From the NCBI GenBank assembly GCA_009103225.1, contig RHPI01001737.1, forward strand, positions 310,001-374,000: DNA of 64,000 bases. Reading direction: 5' to 3'. Made by a program: the position numbers and the translations under genes. Shown piece by piece: positions 26,201 to 37,947 of this stretch. The stretch comes from Chlorokybus atmophyticus (lineage: Eukaryota > Streptophyta > Chlorokybophyceae > Chlorokybales > Chlorokybaceae). Position 1 is the first letter of the stretch, and each line of letters starts with the position of its first letter. The notes below the pieces were generated by a model. That model did not search any database, was not told where the DNA came from, and saw only the letters and a list, made by a program, of their open reading frames with translations.

Positions 26201-27879
26201 GATGCGTGGGGATGCGGGGCGGGTGGCCATGCGTGAGAGGCGGCGGCGCGCTATGCGGTGGTGGCGTGAAGGGGGCAGGAGGGGATGGGTTGATGTTGTG
26301 TTTGCTGGAGAGGGGGGCATGCCGGGCTTTACTGGCGTGCAGGCTTCTTGCACAGACTCAGGTTGCGCAATAGAGGCGCGTGCCCTTCGAGGGATGATTG
26401 GTTGTGTACTACAGTAAGTTTCACAGCACTCTAGCATATTGTTGCAAATAGTCAGTAAACCTCACCTGGCGAGAGCAGCCTCTGTGGCACGCTGTTGTGC
26501 TCTTCGCTTGAGATCTCTCTGCACAGCCGAGAGTTATCAAGCGCAGTTCAGTCTGCCCGTCTCTCAGTAACTTGAAGCAAGCTTACGCGTGTGCGCGTAA
26601 GCTTGCTTGCGTGCGTGAGTGTATTGTGCACGCATGTGTGCGCACAGTCAAGTTGTAGTTGCTACCTTAACTAAGCGTCCGACCAAAGGGCGTGCACTGC
26701 GAACAGTAGGCGAGGGCGCCTGGCCGTCCCTCGCGCGCAGAGCACGTCTAAACTCCAACTGCAACCATAAAAACCCACGCACACGCACACGGACACAACT
26801 CAGCTTTTGCTCTCTTTGTCTCAACCTGCCTCTTCAGTCCTTACCTCTCTGAGGGTGTCGTCAGCGGCGCGCGCGCCCGGCGTGCGTGAGCGCAAGCCTG
26901 CGGATGGCGTGGAGGCCATCGATGACGCCGAGGAGAAGAGCACAGATGAGGAGAACAACATCGCGGAGCCTCCGCGTGCGGCCCGGCGCGGTGAGAACGA
27001 GAAGGACAGGGCTGTGCTCGCACGGGACCGTGAGTGTGCGCTGGTGTTGGTGTTGCTTCGCTGTAGAGAATGAGGTGAGACGGGTGGGGATAGTGTTGAT
27101 GTTGTTGTTAGGCGTTGCTGTTGCGGGAGGAGAGAGGCTACTGAGCGGGCGCGGCCGAGGCTGCGAGCGCGCCTGCTAGCGTCTTCTTGGTCATAATCGT
27201 CGTCGTTGTTGTCTGAGTTGTTGTTGTCGTTGTTGTTGTCGTTGTTGTTGCTGCCATAGTTGGCAGTGTCGGCGCGGTGGAGGCCCTCGGCAGTGGCGAC
27301 CCTGTGTACCAGAGCGCGCGCCGGCACCGCACTCATCTTCGCCAGCTGGCATTGGTTGCTTTGAGTCAGTGAGTGCATGAGTGAGTGAGCCAGTAAGTGA
27401 GTGAACGAATGAGTGAGTGATTGAGCGAATGTGCAGTTGATTGGTTTTCTTGCCTCATGCACGAGAGGCCCACCGGGCCGCCACTGCACGCGCGCCAGTT
27501 TGGGGTCGAGGGCGGACAGGTTTGCAGAAAACACCTGGTTGCTAACGTGGAGTCGAAACAGGTCAGCTTAGCAACAAGTTGCCTGCGTATAATGTGCTGA
27601 AGCAGTGTGTGCACATGTGCGTGTGCGCTTGTGCACGTATGCGTGTGTCATCCACAAAACCTAATAAGGTGTACTGGTTGGCTTGTGATACAGATGCATG
27701 TGCGTTCCAGCAACAAGGGATGGGTGACAAGAGAAGCGTAAGGGAGCAGAACATGTATGCACCTGTAGTCTGTAGGGTAGAAGATCTCATCCCTGCGCAG
27801 AATGGGGAACAGGTGCGCGAACGGCCTCTCTTCTCCCTTGTCTCCCCTCATCTTGTTTGTAGCCGCCCTCACCCAATGA
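23216..27879 (-). CDS. Large multi-exon protein of ciliary/flagellar-associated type (unrecognised family)
   Basis: I do not recognise the exact family. Exons in coding order: 27763-27879, 27454-27541, 26845-27345, 26666-26758, 26466-26518, 26195-26408, 25938-26105, 25725-25850, 25487-25569, 25354-25407, then 24731-25044 (see below), 24455-24656, 24248-24384, 24069-24147, 23773-23942, 23437-23529, 23216-23377. Except at 24731-25044 the phases join. Roughly 900 aa follow the first exon found; the start codon is upstream and unresolved. Segments such as MGVLREAFDRYR, QFWRFAKD, FPAFVESLMRIAW and EFEEMVARITLSR repeat a pattern (FW-x-F, then F-x-x-F-x-E-x-L-x-R-I-A) that I associate with flagellar-associated EF-hand-like proteins. 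The second half of exon 26845-27345 is Asn/Asp- and Ser-rich. Within 24731-25044 the entry and exit frames differ, so a small intron or a frameshift must lie there. Two introns use GC donors. Confidence 0.6.
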
Positions 27880-28077
27880 CTGCAGTTACCGACTCACATA
27901 TGTGGCGTAACTCTCGCTTGGATACCGACAAAGGTATCAACCCGTCTCCACCATATCAACCATACCAGCTCTTCGCACAGCAGGATTACAAGAACGACCC
28001 GCCAGCACAACACCCGCTCTAAGCAGCATCCTTGCGGTACTGACAATGCATCACAACATTGTGCAGTTGCTGCTGAA

Positions 28078-28111
<34 letters not shown>

Positions 28112-28482
28112 GCTCTCGCTCTCGCTCTCGCTCTCGCTCTCGCTCTCCCTCTCTCTCTGAGCCACGCCACGCCACGTGGCAACGCCGCCGAGCAAGGGTG
28201 CGGAAGATCACGTGACGCTACCTCAAACCGGATGCAGCACTCAAGGTTCATTCAAACCAGTTTCGCCAATCTTCAACCAAACGGCAAACGGTGACAGTAG
28301 TAGTCCTCATTGTCACCGTTCGCCCGAGACTTTGGTGGTTCGTTCGTGAGCATAATAATAGAACAACGCAGCACTGTGCTGGTTGGACGCGTAGCAGTGG
28401 CAGGGCGCGGCGGCGGCGGCGGCGGCGGCCGTGGTGGTGTGTGTGGCAGTAGTGGAGGGAGAGTTCAGACTGGTTAGCAGTA
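27880..28482. promoter_or_regulatory. Region between the ciliary-like gene and SEC12
   Basis: Head-to-head spacer of at most 600 bp. It probably contains the unresolved first exon of the leftward gene (candidate leader around 28240-28300) and the SEC12 promoter. It also carries the CT-rich microsatellite at 28081-28158 and a GGCGGC run near 28410. Confidence 0.4.
28081..28158. repeat. (CT)n / (CGCTCT)n microsatellite
   Basis: A perfect CT run of about 29 bases is followed by CG-interrupted CTCTCG units and then CT again. Long Arg/Glu or Ser/Leu open frames across it are artefacts. Confidence 0.9.
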
Positions 28483-31400
28483 ATGGCACCTTCTGGGCGA
28501 GGGTCTGTCAAGTACGGGTCGCCGCTCTTCTGCGCTCGGTGGGCGTATGCCAGCAGCGGTGCTGCCCCTGCCGCCCCTGCGGCCCCGGAGAAGAAGGCGG
28601 ATGAGGCTGCCCCTCAGCAGGAGAAGCAGGTAGAGGAGACGGTGGCCACCCAGGTTCTGTCAGCGTCGTCGTCGTCGTCGAAGCCTTCAGGTGCGTTCGG
28701 CGTGGGTTTTGATGCAGGTTGTGTAGAAGAAAGTGCGCTGGGATGAGCCCTGCTTAGGGTTTTGAGGTGGTCAGGTGCAACGCGTTGGTAGATTTACTAA
28801 GGACGGTTGCTTGCAGTTTGTTTGTTGTGGAGGCAGCTGGAACCTTGTCGCGACAATGGGTATTGTCGGCGATTATTAACCAGTCTTGTCATGACTCTCA
28901 TATGATCTACCCTTTCTTTCAATGCAAGCTGCGACCATCAACGTCATGGTTCACTCCAATATTGTGTTGGACTTCGTCGACAACCGTTTTTATGAACGGC
29001 GCAGTTGCAATGTGTGCATGCCAAACTGAACTTGTCTGTGTCATACACCTTTGCATGCATGCATGCATGCAAAGGTGGTTGTGCGCACAGACTCTCTCGT
29101 CGTCATACCATTCACAACATGCCTCTCCGTCACTTGATGAAAGTTTCAACCTCGCAAACGCCACTTTCGTATTGGTGCTTGCTTGCGCTTTCTTTTCCTT
29201 CTTGCACTTCGTGCACTTCTTGCAATACTTGGCATACCATTGCATCTTGCTGTTGCATCAGCTGCAACGCGTACTTCAGCAAATTGTGCGTTACCCTGAT
29301 ATTGTACATTTACAATGAGTTGTGTGTATGCAAATCTCATCTTGGTTGCATGGCAGGCACAGGGGCTGTGGCGATCATAGGTGGGGGCGGCGGTGGGGGC
29401 AAGCATGGTATACCGAACCGGCTCATGTGCGTTGAGTACCGTGATGGGGCTCTCGCTGAGGAGGTAACTGATGCCAACTCATGCATGCATATGGGCTGAC
29501 ACGCGCTTCGCATGCAAACACGCCACATATTAGACGCTCTGTCTGAGTTACTCAACTTGTTCTGCTTCTGTTGACTTGTTGGTAGCATCACATCCGTTAT
29601 ACTTGCAGTGGACGCCATCAACAAGCAAAACTGCTCTGAATTGTGCGATAAAGCGACAGCCTAAGCATGTTTGCGCTGCCCTGGCGTTTACTAATCAGCA
29701 TGAAATGACATTAGCATGTACAGCACTCGTGCACGGCCTTACGCACGCAATGTCTGAATGGGCAGGCTTCAGCAACAACCAGCACAGCTGACGAGTCCCC
29801 GCAGCTGCTAGCTCTGCACCCAGACGGCACAACCCTTGTTTGTGCAACAAGCTCTCGCTGCAGGTACACACCCAAAGACGCAAGATCCCAGTACAAAAAC
29901 ACAACAACAACATACCTGATGCCACTGTGTTGCAGGGCTTTCGATGTGAGGATTCATTCAGACACCGTCGACAACAAAGACAAGGACCCCTCTAAGTGGC
30001 TGGCGGAGAGGACGTCTGCCGCCAGCACAAGCGCCAGCCTGGCAGCTCTCAGCACCATTGGCACCATACGCAGCCTCGCCTTCGCGCCTAAGGGCGACCG
30101 CCTTGCTGCCGGCACAGAGGTTAGCGCAGCGTTCTTTAATTGACCTTAATGAAGTGAAGTTAGTGTGTGATGCACCCTGCACACTGTCACTGCTGTTGTT
30201 GTTTACAACAAGACGTGTGTCTGTACTGCCTCTGAGACACTTTCCATGACATTGATATTGCTTGCCAGGAGGGCAGGTTGTATGTGGTGAAGTGGCCGTC
30301 GATGGCGTTGGTGCTCGACAAGCAGAAAGCGCACGCGGCTGCCGTCACGGACGTCGACCTCAAGTACGGCTGCCTCACCACTTGAACTCATCAACGAGAA
30401 GCTTGTTGGCTGAGCACTGTGTAATATGTGACACGTGCTTGCGCTGCCTACAGTGCGGATGGGTCTCTGATGGCGAGCACGTCATCAGACAAGCAGTGCG
30501 TGGTATGGAGCCTTCCGGACGGCTCTATGAAGGCGCTGCTTAATGATGAAGTAAGTCCTCCCATGTAAGTCGAGTCTTCATCCCCAGTTCTGTGTGGAGT
30601 TAGCAAGTCGCCATGCATGCATGCAGTGGGAGACTCGATTTAAGCAATTGTACATTATTGTGCAGAAAGGCGAGTATAGAGGGTGCCGCTTCGCCCCCAA
30701 TGGTGCTAGCCTTTTTGTGGTGTTGAACGAGGGTGAGTGCATGTTGGTTATGTCGGTTGCCACTACTACTACTGCATTGGCGATAAGCATCCAGATTCCA
30801 GATCAACATTATACTCTTGTGTCTTACAGGGAAGAGAGCGTCCATCGTGCAGTGGGACACCTTGGCATGGAAACCCTTGCGTCGCGTGGTCGCACACAAG
30901 GACAGAATAACTGCCTTCACATCGAGCCGCAGTGGAAGGTTTCTTGCCAGGTCAGTTGCGACACGATTGTCCCACTTGTGGGCTCGTTGTACTCCACATT
31001 GTGTCCATAGTCGTTGCGCTCATGCCTGCGTGCCTGTCCCACAGTGGCACAGTCGAGGGCGATGTTGCGGTTGTCGATGCAAGGTCCTTGTCCGTTGTCA
31101 TGCGCGTTAAGCGAGCCCACTCGTTCTTTGTGACGTCTGTGGACATCTCTCCCGATGACAGGTAAAAAAGCCACTCTCTTAGGCGTTGTCTTATGCCATG
31201 CATTCTTTCGTACTGTCAAGACATGAACGGTATATGCATCACCTTTCAGGTTGCTATTGTCGGCCTCTGTTGATGCCAGTGCACGGGCGACCGTCATCAA
31301 GCGGCCGACACTATCAAGTATGGACATTACCTGTTACTTCTTTGCGATTTGCGAGCATGTTGCATATGCTTGATACTGCGCCTGAGCTTGTTACTGTGAT

Positions 31401-31521
31401 TGGCTTGTTGATATTTCTGTTGTGTGTTGCAGCCAACATGGTGAAGGTGCTGATTGCGCTGCTGGTCGTCCTGCTCGCGTGGATATTGCAACAACGGTCG
31501 CAATCGACATCACGAGCCTGA
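28483..31521 (+). CDS. SEC12: SEC12-like WD40 guanine nucleotide exchange factor
   Basis: ER-membrane activator of the Sar1 GTPase that starts COPII vesicle formation. Twelve exons: 28483-28690, 29357-29463, 29609-29642, 29788-29863, 29936-30119, 30269-30363, 30454-30550, 30666-30732, 30830-30950, 31045-31161, 31250-31317, 31433-31521; 1263 nt, 420 aa. The N-terminus KYGSPLFCARW plus GAVAIIGGGGGGGKHGIPNR corresponds to the SEC12/PHF1 first blade with its K-loop Gly-rich turn. WD repeats follow (LALHPDGTTLVCATS, SLAFAPKGDRLAAGT, GRLYVVKWPSMALVLDKQKA, SADGSLMASTSSDKQCVVW, FVTSVDISPDDRLLLSAS). The C-terminus is a single membrane helix (VKVLIALLVVLLAWIL, about 395-411) with a very short lumenal tail, as expected for the type II anchor. 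The 34-bp third exon was inferred from frame continuity and is the least certain. Confidence 0.88.
29047..29076. repeat. 30-bp perfect palindrome in SEC12 intron 1
   Basis: ACCTTTGCATGCATG followed directly by its reverse complement, with four overlapping GCATGC/ATGCAT units at the centre. It lies in a 666-bp intron. Confidence 0.9.
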
Positions 31522-32142
31522 TGCAAGGCACTTTGGCTTTGTGAACATGACACCGAGATGTGCCCTCCCCCATTATTTAATCGCTATGCTTGTATCAGGC
31601 ACTGTCGTAGGCTTGTTGACATGGGACGGTTTACCATAAGCATTCTGTAGTGGTTTGTCTTTGGAGTGGCTGCCAGTGCCATGAGCAATTGCCCACTTCA
31701 TGTGTAGTTCTTGTTGCTGAGCGGATAAGATTTGTTGCTGGCATGCTGCATGATACACTGCAGCAAGCGCTGTGCAGTCGTGTGACAAAAGCCTTTACAT
31801 CATGTACATGTCTCTGTCTGCTGCACACGTACTACACGCCATACCACAGTCGTTGAGTATACTGACATGCTTTGACCTGCAGTGTCTGGTGTCTGGTCAG
31901 GTAGTGCAAAAAAGCAATCATCAACACGATGTGCCTTGCCATGAACACCAACAGTAATAACAACAACAGCAGGAGCAACAGCAGCAGCAGCAGCAGCCAT
32001 CAAGTGGTAACGTATTAGCTAATTGGCTTCAATTCACGCCGCAAGCTGACATGGACCTGTCCTATGATGACGACGAAAATTGTCATCGTCATTGTAAAAG
32101 CATCGCACACGCGTTGCTCAGAAGCCTCAGCGTGGCATCATC
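31522..32142. other. Intergenic region between tandem genes
   Basis: No gene supported. It contains the SEC12 3' region and, from about 31965, a CAG/CAA-rich stretch (AGCAGCAGCAGCAGCAG) that may be in the leader of the next gene. Confidence 0.5.
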
Positions 32143-34947
32143 ATGGCCATGGCGGTGGCGGCGGCGGCGGCGGGCGTATCGTCATCGCCGTCGTCGTCGT
32201 CAGGCGTGCTGGTCTCGAGCAGCTGGCCTTCCTTGCCGGCCACCGCCAGCGGCACTGTTGCGGCGGAGGCGAGGCGGACGGCGGCAGCAGGAAGCACAGC
32301 CAGCAGACTTCTCATGCCTGGGTTGGGTTTGCTTGTGTGATTTATCTATCTGTTTCTTTCCTGTTTAGAGTGCTGGGAATGCTTTTGCGTACGTTCCACG
32401 AATTGTCAGGCAACAGATAAACAGTTGTGCGCTGCAAACTGTGCAAGCAGCAGATAAACAACTGTGTTTGCATGACAAAACTTCGTGTCCATGACATGTG
32501 CCGCGTACAGTCTTGAACAGGCTTTGCTTGTCGCTACTGATAAGCTATACGTGCTGAGCTTGCATGCATGCGTCTACACCGAACAGATTACAACAATGGG
32601 AATCACAAAAAAATACGCAACTGTTATCGCAAACTGTCAATGCACAAGTTCAATTTGTTCGTCCAATGCAAGGCTTGTTGTTACCTTCACGCCATAAGGT
32701 GGCATGTGGGCTTATTTTTGTTTCTTTGTGCGCGTTGTCAGGTTGCAAATAGCGGGGAGGCGAAAAGGCTCCCCAGCACCATCTATTCCCAGATCAAAGC
32801 AAAGGCAGCGGCGGCGATGCTCGACTATTACAACGCTGGGCGTAAGCAACATTGCCAACATTGCATGAGATGACTTTGAACACAACAACTGCATGAATCA
32901 TAAAGTTAGTGAGTGAGTGAACTGAGTGATTGTGTCGTTGAATGTGCAGTTGTTTGGAGAGGAGCCGCCCGGCAGCGAGCAGGACCATGACGCCGCATTG
33001 TGGCAGCGCGCTAACTTGATCAAAAGGTGTGTTGTAATCAACGCACTTGCATACAGCATGGAATGGGTATGTCAAGCAGATATGCGAGTGGTGTGCCGTG
33101 TTGCCTCAGGTTGTGTCAAGTATGTGTGTGCTCGCTGCAGGCAGTTGCAGGTTGCTATAAGCGATGAGGACTACGCAGCGGCCGCAAGGTAAAACCTCTA
33201 CTCACTCGGGCTTCAGAATAATTGTAATCAAGCCCACTGCGGATCTCTGGTGTAGTGAATCACAACACAAACAACAAGAGAAAACGCACATGCACAATGC
33301 AAGCGAGGGCACGGGCATGCGTGTGCATGGGCACGCGCGTACATGCACACATATATGCACAGGTTGAGGGACGAGTCCGAGACGGTAGAGGGTGCGTTCA
33401 CCCCGCAAGGCAAGTTCATGTTCTCCAAAGTGGACGAGCTGGCGTCGGGGCCAACAATGGACGCACGCAGGGAGGCCTGCACGGTGTGTGCAACAACTGT
33501 TGCTTACTTACACATGCAGCTGATGAGCACATGCCCACGTATCCACTTGTGATCTTTCAAGTAAAGTCTCTGTTCTGTGCAGACTCTTGAGAGCATAGGG
33601 GACGAGCGCGCGCTGCCCGCGCTGGCGGCGCTGTTGAGGTCGGCGGACGCCAACACAAACATTCTCTGCGAGAAGGTAGGCAGAGAGGGGCTTGGTATTG
33701 GTTGTGAGACCCGATCGTTGGTGATGAGTTTGCTTGGATGGTCAGTACTCAAGTGTGGCATCACCTGCCTGACTGCATGCGACCACATATGACACACAAC
33801 ATTTGTGCATACGCACTGCAGCCAGCGTGTTCCTACAGGTTTGTGTGCGTGTGCCTGCAATTGCATTGCAACTATGGCACATGCACGTGTGTCTGTGGGT
33901 GTGCGCCTGCGCGTGCCGAAACGTGCAAGCGCGTGCATGGCGCTTCTGCCAAAGGTTTTTGTAGATACAGAGCGTGTGTGAGATGACTAATTGGCAACAA
34001 GTACAACCGTGTGCATATGTTCAACATGCGATCTATACCAGGCCATGTGGGCGATATTCGGGCGATCGGGTCGGCCCGAGGTGGACGAGGCGCTGCAGCG
34101 CGGCATCGCATTGATGGAGATCGCGTCGCAGAATCGCGCCACGCTCGTGCGCGCGCAGGACGCCTTTGGACAGGTGCGCCCACGCTATGCACAGTACATG
34201 GTGGTCTTGGGTTTCTGTATGAGTCTGTGGAACAACCTGCGAGTCCTGAGTGCGCAGGTGTGCATGCGCGCGTCTTTGCGTGTTTGCGCACAAGCACAAG
34301 TGTGCGCGTATGTGTATGTGTGCGCGTATTACGTGTTTGAATTCAGGTGCACATGCATGCTCATGCGCATGCGCATGAACTGGCCTATGTGCATTTGCTA
34401 ATGCGAACAGGCGTGAGTATGCATGCATGTGCAGAGATGTGTACTAACATTTGCGCATAAGCGCGCGTGTTAGCAAACCTGAAACTGTGTTGTGTTGTCT
34501 TGCGTATTCTGGCCAGGTGATACAGATGGCGCCGAGCTTTGCCGAGGCGTACAACAAGCGTGCTACAGTGCGATACCTCCTGCAGGTATCAACAAACTCA
34601 TCACACTACCATCACACTGTGCAATTCTATACAGACCTGCTCCAACACACGCACGCGCACCCAACATGTCACCACTTGTCGGAGTGCAGGAGTACGAGGG
34701 TTCCATTGAGGACTGCGAGTCAACATTAGCGCTGAACCCTGTGCATTTCGGCGCGTGGTCGGGGATGGGTCTGTGCAACGTGCACTTGCGAAGGTACGCG
34801 CGCGCGCAGGAGTGCTTTCGCCGCGCCCTCGAGATCAATCCCAACATGGACCAGATACGCAAGTACCTGCGCTCGCTTGAGGTTGCCATTGCCCAACAAC
34901 AACAACAACAAGGGGATCAGCAGCAGGACCAGCCGCCAGAGAGGTGA
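32143..34947 (+). CDS. UVR-motif and TPR protein, probably plastid-targeted
   Basis: Nine exons: 32143-32334, 32742-32841, 32927-33026, 33141-33188, 33363-33483, 33583-33675, 34042-34173, 34517-34585, 34690-34947; 1113 nt, 370 aa. The first 60 residues are Ala/Ser/Val-rich without acidic residues, typical of an organelle (likely chloroplast) transit peptide. A UVR motif, QLQVAISDEDYAAAARLRDE, lies at about 132-151. UVR motifs in plants mediate protein contacts, as in Clp and EXECUTER proteins. After it comes ERALPALAALLRSADAN, AMWAIFGRSGRPEVDEALQRG and a TPR-like C-terminus (SFAEAYNKRATVRYLL, SIEDCESTLALNPVHFGAWS, ARAQECFRRALEINPNM) ending in a Gln-rich tail. Plants have conserved proteins of this composition with no settled function. 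The ATG at 32143 is followed two codons later by another. Confidence 0.82.
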
Positions 34948-35248
34948 TCTGAGGGAAGTGGGACAGGGAGAGGTGAAGGGGTAGGGGTGGGTGGTGTGCA
35001 TTGGGTTGGGTTGTGATTGGAGCGTGAACTCCATTGCTGCATTGCGATTGCATAAGTGCGCTGCGTATCATGTAATTGCGCTGCTAGTGTCAATAACTTG
35101 TGCACTACGTTGCTGCCATAGTTGCAGGGGGGCATAAATGTTGTGCATGACAGAGTTAGTGTAGGGCATGACATTGCAAGTGTACAAATAGAGGGCGTAC
35201 CTGAACCAAGTGCCAAAGGCTATCGCCACGTTGCCTATCGCACATTGA

Positions 35249-35413
35249 GCTACATGCATGCACTCTTGTGTGTGCGCGCGCACACACAAGAGTGCATGCA
35301 TGTAGCGGTATACAAGCCCACCCCTTTTGTACACATGTCTAGTTAGGGGGGCGGTCGCCCCTTAGTGCTCCATAATCATTGCAGCCACCGCTGCCGCCAA
35401 TGACCTTGTCATT
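35249..35413. repeat. Palindrome-led repeat, copy 1 (58-bp perfect palindrome)
   Basis: Positions 35249-35306 are a perfect 58-bp palindrome centred in GCGCGCGC, with arms containing TGCATGCACTCTTGTGTG. About 107 bp follow that are shared with copy 2 (TTTTGTACACATGTC..., AGTGCTCCATAATCA..., GCCGCCAATGACCTT). Inside is a second small inverted repeat, TAGGGGGGCGGTCGCCCCTTA. Confidence 0.88.
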
Positions 35414-35519
35414 GTGTACAAAAGATGGAGCGCTGTATAAGACCGCATGCAAGGGGTCATAAGCATGAGACATGCATGTAGTCATGTACACGCCGCAAGC
35501 AAACAGTCAGCAGCAATCT

Positions 35520-35674
35520 TACATATATGCACTCTTGTGTGTGCGTGGGCAAGAGTGCATATATGTAGTGGCATACACGCACACCCCTTTTGTACACATG
35601 TCCCGTTAGGGGGGGGGTCGCCCCCTAGTGCTCCATAATCACTGCAGCCGCCACTGCCGCCAATGACCTTATCA
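35520..35674. repeat. Palindrome-led repeat, copy 2
   Basis: Diverged direct copy of 35249-35413. Its palindrome has 18-bp arms (35520-35537 and 35550-35567) and a 12-base loop where copy 1 is perfect. The downstream part differs from copy 1 at scattered bases. Confidence 0.85.
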
Positions 35675-37594
35675 TGTTACAGTAACTTGCAATGTACATG
35701 CAATTATCTTTGACGGGCAAACACTGGTGGCATAGTTGTAACAATGTCATTTGCTTCTTGGCAAAGCTTGAAAAGTGTATGTTCAACTAAACTTTAAGTG
35801 TTAACCCAGTACGCGGCGGCTGAGCTAGGGTCTCCAGCTTAACCCACTCCGTTATGGCGATAACCATGTGGCGAGGGCTAGGGCTCCACACCCCGTTCAA
35901 TACAATATCACATGACTATGCTAGTGGCCAAGTCGCGTGCAGAGTGGACCACTAGTGGCAACCATGCGAAATAAATCAAACATACTTAATGGAGGCGGTA
36001 AAACATTTCCGCATGCAAATAACATTGCATCAATGAAGTTTTCCCTTAGAAACTATCGAGGAAGCTTTACGTTTGATGTACTCAGAGGCCAAGTATCCGA
36101 GGCTACTTTACGGTTTGATTGATTCTTGTTCAGCACATACTGCAATTACACATTGGAACGACAATTGTCACACTGAAAGTCTACGCATCACAACACAAGC
36201 AAACTGACCGTCTGTCACACCCAGATCGGGGCTGCACGCTGCAATGCACGTCTTCTTTGCATACTTCTTGCGAAAATTTCCTTGAAGGCAGCAGATGGCG
36301 CACTGCTACAATGAATAAAACTCCACTAGCTAGTAAAAGATGTCCTCAGACGCAGCATCAGGAAGCGCCAACAGTGTGCTAACGGGCGCGCATGCTAGCT
36401 GTTTACCATTTCTATTGAATGGCCAGAGAGGCGCAAACTCGACGCACGAGCGATTAACGCAAAGCATCGGCTATTTTGGGCGATTTGCTCCACTCGGTGT
36501 GTCAACACCTCCATCAGGTTAAGCAAATCGCTTGCCCTTTCAGGAAAATCAACTTGCGTTTTGATGCTCGCTTGATCAACAATTTGAACTCCTTGGTCTG
36601 CTTGCAGGCAGTTTAGTTGCAAGGTTCGTGCCACTTGCCCGGTAATTAATACACCTTGGCCTGCAGCGCAGTCCAAGTCTTCTGCAACTCATGCAGGGTG
36701 GTTGGGAGAACATCCGGTGCTTCATGTAGTCCAAGCTTAATATAGTGACCACGAATGTGAGGCAATTTGTGACTACACGGAGATGTCGTTCCTTTGATGC
36801 AGTGACGGACACATGTTGCCCTCCTTATAGTAATGCTCCCTACTGGCACCGATTGTCCTTACATGGAGTTTAATAGCCATTACAAAGGTGGGAATTGCTA
36901 CATGTAGTTCAACTTGTAATCCAAGTTGGTTAATTAAATAATTTATTGCTATTGAGAGGGTGTTGTAAGAACAAGTGTGATTACAGCGAGGGTGGACTGT
37001 AGATGGCTAGATTCTGAACAACAACAAACAATGTCCGTCAGGCGGTGACAAGACCGTCCTGCTTTCTCTTCAACTGTTTAAATAGTGATGCATGACGCTG
37101 TGGACCAGCAGCAATTGCCATCCTGCACATCAGCCCTAGCGCATCCACTTATGGACTACCACGACCCACTTACAACGACGACGACGACGACGACGATAAC
37201 GTGCTGCATGCGCGAGGCCTGACCCGCTGCCTCTCCATGCGATGGCCGGTCAGTCGACAACGGTAACGGTACTGCTAAGCCAACATGTCCAATGTCGGCC
37301 ATATGTGTCGCCCAAACGGCAAATGTAACATCCATCGCCGCTGCAAGAGCGGTCTAACGGTTTTAGTGATTATGTAGCAACCACATGTGAGAGAGCTGTC
37401 AGCATCATTGCTTCCACAACATCAAATTTCAATGAAGTATCACCTTCACCACTTGCGACCCCAATTTGTCCGCATGCTCCTGAAGTGTGGGGCGAGTATA
37501 TTACTAGTCTTTTAAGGCCTTTGCAATTGGCAAAAGACCGAAAAAAGGCACAGAGTCGGCGGTCGCCCCTCAGCGCCGGCCCCCGCACATAGCG

Positions 37595-37934
37595 TGTAAC
37601 GGAGTGCTACCTCTATAGAGGTTCCCCGCCCTTATTTAGGATTAAATAAGGGTCCCAACGGGTATATACAGCCAATTAAGCCGTATTAGGGCCGTTAACC
37701 TAGTGTTAAGGCCCTAATGTAGTGTTACTTAACTGTAACACTGATATCGACATGAGACATGAGTCTCATGTCGATATCAGCTGTATGGCGGCACTGCTAA
37801 CGCAGCAGCCGCCATAGCCAGGGGATCTTCTGCTCCGGCAGTTGCCCCTGGCGGCGGCGGTGTGGTCGGCGTGGCTGGTGGTGGTGTTGGGGTAGGGGAT
37901 TAAAGGGAGGAGGGAGCACCCCCCTCTCCTTACA
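37595..37934 (+). repeat. Chromovirus 5' LTR (340 bp)
   Basis: Starts TGTAACGGAG and ends CCTTACA. It is filled with inverted repeats: 18-bp arms at 37741-37758 and 37763-37780 around ATGA; TATGGCGGC/GCCGCCATA just after; TTAGGGCC/GGCCCTAA; and CTTATTTA/TAAATAAG. GGGTATATACAG near 37658 may be the TATA region. Confidence 0.95.
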
Positions 37935-37935
37935 T

Positions 37936-37947
37936 TGGTATCGGAGC
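37936..37947 (+). promoter_or_regulatory. Chromovirus primer-binding site
   Basis: TGGTATCGGAGC starts two bases inside the 5' LTR. It is one mismatch from the common plant initiator-Met-tRNA PBS and identical to the site in the TRIM-like element. Confidence 0.85.

Larger units (their letters stand above)
34948..37589. other. Repeat-bearing intergenic region
   Basis: No gene supported. It holds two related repeats, each led by a palindrome (35249-35413 and 35520-35674), and a short ACG microsatellite near 37173-37197. The open frames at 36395-36849 show no motif I recognise. The right end is the insertion site of the chromovirus. Confidence 0.5.
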
